Source of the DNA: Candidatus Auribacter fodinae
GTDB lineage: Bacteria; Auribacterota; Auribacteria; Auribacterales; Auribacteraceae
Direction of reading: 5' to 3'
Length of the DNA: 41,762 nucleotides
NCBI GenBank assembly: GCA_003599815.1
Contig: QZJZ01000093.1
Location: 1-41,762 of the forward strand
In this document: in pieces, positions 1-6,656 of the stretch
How the letters are laid out: each line of letters begins with the position of its first letter
Position numbering within the stretch: the stretch's first letter is position 1
Program-made: the position numbers and the translations under genes
Notes under the pieces: model-generated
Database searches by the model: none
Told to the model about the DNA's origin: nothing
The model's input: the letters and a program-made list of their open reading frames with translations, nothing else

Positions 1-2
1 AA

Positions 3-1496
3 ACAGGGTTTTCTATGGACACCGGTATTCTCCCCCGCTATAAGCGCATTGTAATCGACGAAGCGCATCACATTGAAGATGTGGCTACCTCCTATTTCGG
101 CCTGCAGATCAGCCAGCGGGGCCTTATCAGAATTATCCGGCGCTTGTATCATCAGAAAAGCAAAAAAAATGAAAAGGGTTACTGGGTAAGCTTAATTAAA
201 AAACTGCAAAAGACACTGCCTGCGAATGTTATTGATCTGATAATCAACCGAATAACGACAGAATATATACCCGGGGTTGCCGCTCTGGAAGACTCCATCA
301 GAAACGCATTCGTGTTCATGAATGACTTTATCAGAGCATTACCAAAAATCACCGATCAGAGAGAAACACTATGGCGCATACCCGCTGATAAAGAATCGCT
401 GTCCAACTGGGAGCGACTGGTTAAGGAACCGGTTTATAACCTGCGCCATGAATGCAAGACCTATCTTAAAGAAGTAAAACTACTTATAGAAGAATTAACC
501 GAGTTCGCCAATGTGCACAATGCAAAACTTCACAACGAACTCACGGAAATAACCGCCGCCGCATCAAAACTCGAACGGCATATCGTAAACATGGAATGGA
601 TACTCCTCTCGTCGCAGGATGAATCTCCGGACGTACGCTGGATCGAAACCGGCTCACACCATCGGCTTACTGTTCATTCTGCGCCCGTTAATGTTGCGAA
701 TGAGATATATGATTCGGTTATCTGCCGGTTTCCTACGATCATTATGACTTCAGCGACATTAACAATAGAAGAGAACTTTGATTTTCTTGAGCAACGACTT
801 GGACTGGGATTTATGGACAAGGAACGATTGCGTAAAGCAGTAATTACCTCCCCGTTTGATTATAAACAACAAGTCTTCATGGGTATCCCGACAGATATAA
901 GCGATCCGGACTCAGAACAATTCGCGCCGGTTCTGGCTGAATATGTCGCCAAAGCGCTACAACTGACATCCGGCGGCACATTCGTGTTATTCACGTCATT
1001 TTTTCTTCTGGAACAGTGCTATAACTATATCAAGCGGGCAAAAATTCGCGACCGATATATAATGAAGCAAGGCGACGAACCGCGCCACGCACTCCTTGAG
1101 CGGTTCCGACAGGATAAACGGTCTGTCCTGTTCGGCACCAATAGTTTCTGGGAAGGCGTGGATGTCAAGGGAAATGCCCTCCAGTGCGTTATTCTGACCC
1201 GACTGCCGTTTCGCGTGCCGACTGACCCGGTAATTGAAGCTCGTGTTGAATTTATAAAGCAAAACGGCGGCAATCCGTTCATGGATTACATCATCCCGCT
1301 TGCTGTGGTCAAGTTCAGGCAGGGATTCGGCAGGCTGATACGGACCAAAACAGATCACGGCGCGGTTTTTATTATGGATAAACGGGTACTGACAAAAAGT
1401 TATGGAAAACGGTTTCTGCGGTCATTACCCGAATGCGATACAGTATGCGATACAGCTGAAAATGTTCTGCAGAAACTGGAATCCTTCTTCGCTTAA
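3..1496 (+). CDS. dinG: DinG/XPD-like ATP-dependent DNA helicase, 5' end outside window
   Basis: Superfamily 2 helicase of the DinG/Rad3 type, which unwinds DNA 5'-3' using ATP. The reading frame is open from base 3, and the first visible residues already lie in motif II (VIDEAHH, just after the ATG at 15). The Walker A and Fe-S region must therefore lie upstream of the window, and the ATG at 15 is not the real start. Further motifs seen are TSATLT (motif III-like), the C-terminal helicase block FGTNSFWEGVDVKG, and QGFGRLIRT (motif VI with the arginine finger). The gene ends in TAA 90 bases before the tRNA pair. The family call is firm; DinG rather than another Rad3-like helicase (such as YoaA) cannot be settled without the N-terminus. 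Confidence 0.88.
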   Translation, partial: TGFSMDTGILPRYKRIVIDEAHHIEDVATSYFGLQISQRGLIRIIRRLYHQKSKKNEKGYWVSLIKKLQKTLPANVIDLIINRITTEYIPGVAALEDSIRNAFVFMNDFIRALPKITDQRETLWRIPADKESLSNWERLVKEPVYNLRHECKTYLKEVKLLIEELTEFANVHNAKLHNELTEITAAASKLERHIVNMEWILLSSQDESPDVRWIETGSHHRLTVHSAPVNVANEIYDSVICRFPTIIMTSATLTIEENFDFLEQRLGLGFMDKERLRKAVITSPFDYKQQVFMGIPTDISDPDSEQFAPVLAEYVAKALQLTSGGTFVLFTSFFLLEQCYNYIKRAKIRDRYIMKQGDEPRHALLERFRQDKRSVLFGTNSFWEGVDVKGNALQCVILTRLPFRVPTDPVIEARVEFIKQNGGNPFMDYIIPLAVVKFRQGFGRLIRTKTDHGAVFIMDKRVLTKSYGKRFLRSLPECDTVCDTAENVLQKLESFFA

Positions 1497-1529
1497 TATG
1501 AGTTATTTAAGAGTATCGTAAATTTTTCG

Positions 1530-1558
1530 TTGACATCTCTATCAAGTTTCTTTAGGAT
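1530..1558 (+). promoter_or_regulatory. Predicted sigma70-like promoter of the tRNA pair
   Basis: TTGACA at 1530-1535, a 17-base spacer, then TAGGAT at 1553-1558 (4 of 6 bases of TATAAT). The predicted start point is about 20 bases before the tRNA-Val gene. It sits in the gap after the helicase stop codon, so the tRNAs probably form their own transcript. Motif match only. Confidence 0.6.
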
Positions 1559-1587
1559 AATGGCGATATTTTTCCTGAATCTTTTTT

Positions 1588-1660
1588 GGGCGGTTAGCTC
1601 AGCTGGGAGAGCACATGCCTTACAAGCATGGGGTCACAAGTTCGATCCTTGTACCGCCCA
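1588..1660 (+). tRNA. tRNA-Val (anticodon TAC)
   Basis: A full cloverleaf can be drawn. The acceptor stem GGGCGGT pairs with ACCGCCC, the D arm is GCTC/GAGC, the anticodon stem CATGC/GCATG closes the loop CTTACAA, and the T arm is ACAAG/CTTGT around TTCGATC. The anticodon TAC at 1621-1623 reads valine codons. The discriminator is A at 1660 and no CCA is encoded (TTT follows), so the CCA must be added by a nucleotidyltransferase. Confidence 0.95.
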
Positions 1661-1692
1661 TTTGATTATTGACAAATCACGATATTTTGCGC

Positions 1693-1769
1693 GGGGGTGT
1701 AGTTCAATCGGTTAGAGCACTGCCCTGTCACGGCAGAAGTTGCGAGTTCGAATCTCGTCATCCCCGCCA
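1693..1769 (+). tRNA. tRNA-Asp (anticodon GTC), CCA encoded
   Basis: The acceptor stem GGGGGTG pairs with CATCCCC with one G-T pair. The anticodon stem CTGCC/GGCAG carries the loop CTGTCAC with anticodon GTC. The T stem is GCGAG/CTCGT around TTCGAAT. Discriminator G is typical of bacterial tRNA-Asp, and a genomic CCA closes the gene, unlike the tRNA-Val 32 bases upstream. The two tRNAs are probably co-transcribed. Confidence 0.95.
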
Positions 1770-1843
1770 TTCTTTTATGTATCATGCCTTGTAGGACTTA
1801 TCCCGTTTTTTAGTTCATCAATATTTTTTCACTGAATACTTCA

Positions 1844-1871
1844 TTGAATATTTACGGAGTGCGGTTATGAT
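1844..1871 (+). promoter_or_regulatory. Possible promoter of the DsrE-like gene
   Basis: TTGAAT at 1844-1849, a 16-base spacer and TATGAT at 1866-1871. The predicted start point is about 35-40 bases before the ATG at 1916. The -35 matches only moderately and the area is AT-rich, so this is a weak call. Confidence 0.35.
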
Positions 1872-1915
1872 AGATATATCATCATCTAACCATCTTTTTG
1901 CAGGAGTACACTATC

Positions 1916-2266
1916 ATGAGCAGAAAAATAGCATTTTTCGCGTTTAACGGGCAACCCTTATGTTTTATGCATGTACTGCTTAACGCCATTGACTTGCACA
2001 CAAAACACCATACAGTAAAAGTAGTGATCGAAGGAGCCGCGACCTGTCTGGTTGACGAATTTTCCATTCCTGACAAACCATTCGCCAACCTGTTCGCAAA
2101 AGCACGGAAACTTGGGGTAATTGACTGTGTATGTAAGGCCTGCGCGTCCAAGACGGGTTCATTGACCGCAGTTGAACGCGAAGGCCTCAGATTGTGTGAT
2201 GAATTGTTGGGACACCCTGCAATGTCCCGGTATATTGATGACGGATATGAAATCGTAATGTATTAA
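1916..2266 (+). CDS. DsrE-like family protein
   Basis: Small cytoplasmic protein of 116 residues from the ATG at 1916, chosen because AGGAG (1902-1906) sits at proper distance; an upstream in-frame ATG at 1898 lacks such a site. The N-terminus KIAFFAFNGQPLCFMHVLLN, the segment VKVVIEGAA and the later CVCKAC and GHPAMSRY blocks fit a widespread DsrE/DsrF-like family of unknown precise role. Some relatives move sulfur on a conserved cysteine. Here the CxC/CxxC cysteines in CVCKAC are candidates for redox or persulfide chemistry, which is inference. It stands alone between the tRNAs and a convergent gene; the stop codons of the two genes overlap on opposite strands. Confidence 0.7.
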   Translation: MSRKIAFFAFNGQPLCFMHVLLNAIDLHTKHHTVKVVIEGAATCLVDEFSIPDKPFANLFAKARKLGVIDCVCKACASKTGSLTAVEREGLRLCDELLGHPAMSRYIDDGYEIVMY

Positions 2267-2670
2267 TATTCTTCTTCCTGCATGATTTCCTGAAGCTGGT
2301 CGATATATTTTGTCAATACAGCCATTTCCTCATCAGAGTACATATCAGAAAACTGGCTGACCTGCACACCGCTCTGCTGCATCATCGCTGTTGCGAAACC
2401 AAGGCTGACCCTCTGCAGAAGAGCAGTGAATTGTTCAAAAGTCATGTCGTATTTGCTCAGGATCGCTTCAATATCGTCTTTCGCTTTGGTTACTAAAGCC
2501 ATGGATTCAACTTGCTCGCCCTCATTCTCATACTGTTTCAATGCCGCGACGTATTCAGGAAAAACTTTGATAAATACTTGTATACTTTCATCATTGATAG
2601 TGCCATAATCAACTGCATAGCATGAAACGGAAAGAAGCAATCCCAATACAAGTGCTGTAATTTTTTTCAT
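2263..2670 (-). CDS. Small secreted protein of unknown function
   Basis: Predicted protein of 135 residues, starting at the ATG at 2670 because an A/G-rich AAAAGGGG site precedes it by about eight bases. A longer form starting at 2706 would hide the signal peptide. The N-terminus MKKITALVLGLLLSVSCYA is a clear Sec signal; a cysteine lies near the cleavage site, but the sequence after it does not look like a clean lipobox. The mature part is acidic and looks all-helical, with many Glu, Gln and Met, and ends EIMQEEEY. No family is recognised. It converges with the DsrE-like gene, with overlapping stop codons (TTAA at 2263-2266). Confidence 0.6.
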   Translation of the reverse strand: MKKITALVLGLLLSVSCYAVDYGTINDESIQVFIKVFPEYVAALKQYENEGEQVESMALVTKAKDDIEAILSKYDMTFEQFTALLQRVSLGFATAMMQQSGVQVSQFSDMYSDEEMAVLTKYIDQLQEIMQEEEY

Positions 2671-2882
2671 TACAATAATCCCCTTTTCTTTTTTTTGGTC
2701 TGACATACTGTAAACGAGTGAGAATTATAATCAAGGCCGCTCGAGTATGTCAAAATAAACATTACGAATTTTAAGGTTGGACGACAAATATAAAATAGTA
2801 TTCACTTGAATGTATTTTTGGTTTACGAGTCTATATAATTAAAACCATGCAATAAATTTAACGATAACCGAGGAGCAGTATA

Positions 2883-3704
2883 ATGAGAGTTCAGACTGTA
2901 GTATTGAGCCGGATGATTTTTTCAGCCCTGCTAGCCGTCACACTGTTAGCCAGCGGATGCGCCACCGTGCCGCTGACACAGCGAACACAGGTTAAACTCG
3001 TACCAACTCAGGAACTTGTGGCGAGCAGTTTTCAGTCATACGACTCAATTATAAAAGAGTCTCAACTGTCAACTGACAAATCCTCTATCGCGATGCTTAA
3101 CACAGTCGGCAAACGCCTGAGCGCCGCTACAGAAGACTTACTGCAAGAAATAGGCCGTGAAAACGAACTCCAATATTATGACTGGGAATATAATCTTATT
3201 AAGGAAGATTCAACAGTAAACGCGTTCTGCATGCCCGGCGGTAAAATAGTGGTCTACACCGGTATACTCCCCATAGCCCGTAGCGAAACAGGCCTTGCGG
3301 TTATCGTAGGGCATGAAATAGCACACGCCATAGCCAACCATGGCAACGAACGCGTCAGCCAGATGCTCATCACCGAACTTGGCGCGCAAACACTTTCACG
3401 CGCAGTAGCCAGTAATCCTGCTCAGACACAGCAAATCATAATGATGGCTTACGGCGTGGGGTCTCAGCTGGGATATATTTTGCCCTATAGCAGGCTTCAT
3501 GAAAAAGAGGCAGACCGTATTGGACTAATTCTTATGGCAAAAGCCGGTTACGATCCAAGAGAAGCAATCAGTTTCTGGGAACGTATGGCTCAGGCAGGCG
3601 GCGCGAATGTGCCGGAGTTTTTATCTACTCACCCGGCGTCAACTACTCGCATAGATCTGATGAAGGAAAACCTTCCTGAAGCTATGACATATTACAAAAA
3701 ATGA
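2883..3704 (+). CDS. M48-family zinc metalloprotease lipoprotein
   Basis: Peptidase of the M48 (Ste24/HtpX-like, LoiP/BepA-like) family, expected in the periplasm on a lipid anchor. The start ATG at 2883 follows GAGGAG. Residues 11-26 form a lipoprotein signal ending LLASGC, with Cys26 the likely lipidated residue. The zinc site is HEIAH (His144, Glu145, His148), and the third ligand is Glu209 in HEKEADRIG. The segment after it (GYDPREAISFWERM, then STHPASTTRID) is typical of this family. Relatives in Proteobacteria degrade misfolded outer-membrane proteins, so an envelope quality-control role is likely. The gene appears monocistronic, next to surface-protein genes. Confidence 0.88.
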   Translation: MRVQTVVLSRMIFSALLAVTLLASGCATVPLTQRTQVKLVPTQELVASSFQSYDSIIKESQLSTDKSSIAMLNTVGKRLSAATEDLLQEIGRENELQYYDWEYNLIKEDSTVNAFCMPGGKIVVYTGILPIARSETGLAVIVGHEIAHAIANHGNERVSQMLITELGAQTLSRAVASNPAQTQQIIMMAYGVGSQLGYILPYSRLHEKEADRIGLILMAKAGYDPREAISFWERMAQAGGANVPEFLSTHPASTTRIDLMKENLPEAMTYYKK

Positions 3705-3706
3705 AG

Positions 3707-4519
3707 TTACACACAACCTTCACTGGCAATCATACGGCTCACGATGAGCAGTATAGTCATTGCGAGTAATACCAGTGTCCACGGTTCGGCAATACGCGAA
3801 ACTGTTTCAACCAGAAGGTTATCGGCGTCAAGAACACCTTCTGACAGACGTACTTCGTCAATACTTCCGCTAAACGATGTTGTATTGTCATTATAAAACC
3901 CGCCGATCGTTATCGGATTGCGGGCAAAACTGATTCCATAGGTAAACGCTTCCCCAAACTGTTCTCCATCAATGTATGCCTTAAGATAATTCGATTCAGA
4001 TATGGTAAAGGCGCAATGGTGCCAGTTTCCATCATTATATCCTGTCGCGCTATAAAGTTCGACCCGTGTTTCAAAATCAAAAAGGAACACAGACACAGAC
4101 ACCCTTCCGTCGGCGTGAAGCATCATAAGCCAGCCGCCAGTAATAGATGAAACACCCACTGCCGGAGGGCTATACGTTGAAGCAAGCACGCCTGACCGTC
4201 CTGCATCAGTCTTAAAAAAAAGTTCAAAAGTAAAATTTCTACCCGGTCCGATAAAATTATCAGCGACAGACACATGGCTGTCAGGCTGAATAATGATGCA
4301 GTTGTCCAGCTCTTTGTCCTTATGCTTGTCTTTAAAAGGGTTGTCTTCATTAAAAAAGACATTCCCCGCAACCCGCAAATCGTGCCCGTTGCCGCTCATA
4401 TCCAGAAAAGTCCGGTCAAAATTCCAGTATGCCAGCGTTTTGGCGTATGCGGTACAAAAAAATTGAGACTGAAGTGCAGTAACGATGAGTAAAATGATTA
4501 CACGATTGGCAAAGGTCAT
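3707..4519 (-). CDS. LamG-like (concanavalin fold) surface protein with PEP-CTERM-like tail
   Basis: Secreted protein of 270 residues from the ATG at 4519, chosen because AGGAGGG lies just upstream and the Sec signal then begins at once (MTFANRVIILLIVTALQ, ending near AYA). A longer frame begins at 4630 but puts the signal inside. The body has the LamG/pentraxin-like pattern: YWNFD near the start, FTFELFFKTD, GNWHHCAFTIS, YIDGEQFG, and FSGSIDEVRLSEGVL. This fold usually binds carbohydrate or other proteins. The C-terminus AEPWTLVLLAMTILLIVSRM is a degenerate PEP-CTERM signal (short motif, hydrophobic helix, a basic residue) followed by ASEGCV. It is divergent from the gene at 4745. Confidence 0.75.
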   Translation of the reverse strand: MTFANRVIILLIVTALQSQFFCTAYAKTLAYWNFDRTFLDMSGNGHDLRVAGNVFFNEDNPFKDKHKDKELDNCIIIQPDSHVSVADNFIGPGRNFTFELFFKTDAGRSGVLASTYSPPAVGVSSITGGWLMMLHADGRVSVSVFLFDFETRVELYSATGYNDGNWHHCAFTISESNYLKAYIDGEQFGEAFTYGISFARNPITIGGFYNDNTTSFSGSIDEVRLSEGVLDADNLLVETVSRIAEPWTLVLLAMTILLIVSRMIASEGCV

Positions 4520-4675
4520 GCAGTGCCCTCCTGTTGTGATATTGCCAACATTGTCATTCAAGCAGAGAGACAGGCTTTTGTCAACACTATCATACTGTAA
4601 ACGCGGCAATACGCAAGTGCCGAGACACATATTGCGCTCGCGATGGTAGTAAAAAATCTATTTTAACATGAATTA

Positions 4676-4720
4676 TTAATGTATAGCCATAGAAATCCGA
4701 TAGTTACCTTAATGTATAGC
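4676..4720. repeat. Pair of direct repeats in a divergent intergenic region
   Basis: The 12-base word TTAATGTATAGC occurs at 4676-4687 and again at 4709-4720. The start-to-start distance is 33 bases, about three helical turns. They lie between two divergent genes for PEP-CTERM-like proteins, 25 bases before the start codon at 4745. Same-face spacing suggests a regulator binding site, but no regulator is known for this word. Confidence 0.45.
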
Positions 4721-4744
4721 TTATAACCCAATCAGGCTTAATAT

Positions 4745-5497
4745 ATGAAACTTTTTATTATTTCAGCTGTTTTTTATCTCATTTGCACGCCGAACGTTTG
4801 TAACGCAACCATCATGAGCGAATATCTCGCGCCGAATACTGATTTGTCCGAAGAGTATATCGTCCTTGCCGAGGCAGAAGGCAATGCCTCAGGGAAAAAA
4901 CAGAACTACCAGTTTAATATATCTCTCGATTACCCCAACTCTTCCGGACAGCAGACAAATTATTCATGGAAAAACGGAGTACCTACATCCTTACACCTTC
5001 AATATGTTACTGATATAAACCAGAATTATATTGCGTTATCCTTCGGTATCCAGACACTGACTTACTATGTCACTGGAGATGTAACCGACATTTTTATTCA
5101 GGCAGAATCCGACAAGAACCGCAGGGGTGTCATAATAGATGATATATCAGTTGATGGAGAATCCATAAATAAGTCAGTGGAAGCGCAAAACAACAAAACA
5201 TCCGATATACTTCATCTTTCATCAGCCTATTTTCTGGATGGTTTTGACCTGCACTGCAAAGCTACAATGTTCTGGCCTTATTCCCAGAAATACCCCAATT
5301 CCACTCTTTCATTTCGAATTAGTCTAGCCACAGTAGACAATATACAGCAGACAATGCCCCCTTCGGAAGGGTCGGAAGGTGTTCCTGAACAACAGACTAT
5401 TATATTACTGATCTGCGCAATAATTTTCTATGTATCTCTATATAGAAAAAAAAGGCTGTCCCGGTTGCTCCGTCCGGCTCTGGCTCAACGGAAGTGA
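4745..5497 (+). CDS. Secreted protein of unknown function with PEP-CTERM-like C-terminus
   Basis: Protein of 250 residues. Residues 1-21 form a Sec signal (MKLFIISAVFYLICTPNVCNA). The middle is rich in Ser, Thr, Asn and Tyr, with alternating hydrophobic residues that suggest beta strands. No known domain is recognised. Near residues 215-240, PEQQTIILLICAIIFYVSLY followed by RKKR matches the layout of a PEP-CTERM signal, but with PEQ instead of PEP. A further basic tail (LSRLLRPALAQRK) extends past the usual end. The last 60 bases overlap, on the opposite strand, the end of the histidine kinase gene, so the extra tail may be a late extension of the frame. No clear ribosome site precedes the ATG. 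Confidence 0.6.
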   Translation: MKLFIISAVFYLICTPNVCNATIMSEYLAPNTDLSEEYIVLAEAEGNASGKKQNYQFNISLDYPNSSGQQTNYSWKNGVPTSLHLQYVTDINQNYIALSFGIQTLTYYVTGDVTDIFIQAESDKNRRGVIIDDISVDGESINKSVEAQNNKTSDILHLSSAYFLDGFDLHCKATMFWPYSQKYPNSTLSFRISLATVDNIQQTMPPSEGSEGVPEQQTIILLICAIIFYVSLYRKKRLSRLLRPALAQRK

Positions 5498-6553
5498 CAC
5501 AATAAACCGTGATCCCTGCCCCGGCTGGCTCTCTGTAGAAATTTTTCCGTGATGAATTTCCACTATCTTTGAGCAAATGGCGAGGCCAAGCCCATGTCCG
5601 TCATAACGGTCGCGGGGATGAAGCCGCTGTAGCGGTTCAAAAATGCGTGACGCAAATTTGTCTTCAAAACCAATGCCCTTATCAGCAACTGTAATGATAA
5701 GATTATCACCAGATACCTGAGTGGAAACCTTTACCTCCGGCCGCTGTCCATCTTCACGATAGGTTATCGCATTTGATATAAGGTGGTAAAACAACTGAGA
5801 AATCATGGAATAATCGGTTTCGATGATATCGAGCGACTTGACTTCAATGTTCGCTCCTGTTTCTTTTATCAGAGGCTGTAAACTTTCCATCACTTTCTGG
5901 CACACCTGACTAAGTTCAATTTTCACAAAAGACGGTTTTTCTTTTGATATATAATAGTACCCTTTTAAACTGTCGACAAAACTTCTGACACGTTTGGCAA
6001 TCTGTTTGATGCGGTCAGTATAAAACGGCAAATCTTTTGTATTGCCGCTCACGGCTTCTTTTTCCAGCAATAGCGAAAACTGTTCAATTGTGGATAACGG
6101 CCCTTTGATATCGTGGCAGACTGAGCGTACAAATTGTTCCAGTTCAGAATTTAGTTTCTTCAGTGAATTAATTTCTTCAATCAATTCTGATTCGGTCATT
6201 TTTTGGTCTTCTGCTTCAAAAAATAAAGCTTTTATTGTCCGGGAAGCCCCTGATTTTTCCTGAACAACATAAGCATCCGCATGGATGGTTTTCACAGTTC
6301 CGTCGGCAAGAGTTATCACATCAGTCACAGCCCTGACAAAACTGTTCTTTGTGAGCTGGCTGGTTATATTGTCAATAATTGAAGTAAGTGGTGTCAGAAC
6401 AGTTGTTTTTTTCCCCGCATACCAGGAATAAGGATGATCGGTAAACCCGATCATATGCAGAACGCTGGGGTCAACCTGAACGATATCTTTTCCGGCAGAA
6501 AAAGATATAACCCCAAAAGGCACATTGCTTATATGGCTTGAATCTCTTTTCAT
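5438..6553 (-). CDS. Soluble sensor histidine kinase with N-terminal PAS-like domain
   Basis: Kinase of 371 residues without membrane segments, so it senses a cytoplasmic signal or works with a partner. Residues 1-115 look PAS-like. Residues 118-140 form a coiled-coil linker. The phospho-acceptor is His147 in the box VCHDIKGPL. The ATPase domain has an N box with Asn261 (HLISNA), G1 DKGIGFED (about 291-298), the segment IFEPLQRLH, and G2 GHGLGLAICSKIV (about 319-331). All key residues are intact. It lies 103 bases after the adenylate cyclase gene on the same strand, so the two probably share a transcript. No response regulator is visible nearby (orphan kinase). The start at 6553 lacks a strong ribosome site. 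Confidence 0.85.
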   Translation of the reverse strand: MKRDSSHISNVPFGVISFSAGKDIVQVDPSVLHMIGFTDHPYSWYAGKKTTVLTPLTSIIDNITSQLTKNSFVRAVTDVITLADGTVKTIHADAYVVQEKSGASRTIKALFFEAEDQKMTESELIEEINSLKKLNSELEQFVRSVCHDIKGPLSTIEQFSLLLEKEAVSGNTKDLPFYTDRIKQIAKRVRSFVDSLKGYYYISKEKPSFVKIELSQVCQKVMESLQPLIKETGANIEVKSLDIIETDYSMISQLFYHLISNAITYREDGQRPEVKVSTQVSGDNLIITVADKGIGFEDKFASRIFEPLQRLHPRDRYDGHGLGLAICSKIVEIHHGKISTESQPGQGSRFIVSLPLSQSRTEQPGQPFFSI

Positions 6554-6656
6554 AGCAGATATTCACTGTTGCGGATTATCAATGTCGGCTCTATTGTCCA
6601 GTAAAACAATTTCTTTGTCAATCATAATATAGCCCGTCATGAACAACATTTATGAA

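Noticed and set aside
1530..1715. Open frame of 61 codons across the tRNA region
   Set aside because: It runs through the tRNA-Val gene and has no coding features; both tRNA cloverleafs are complete.
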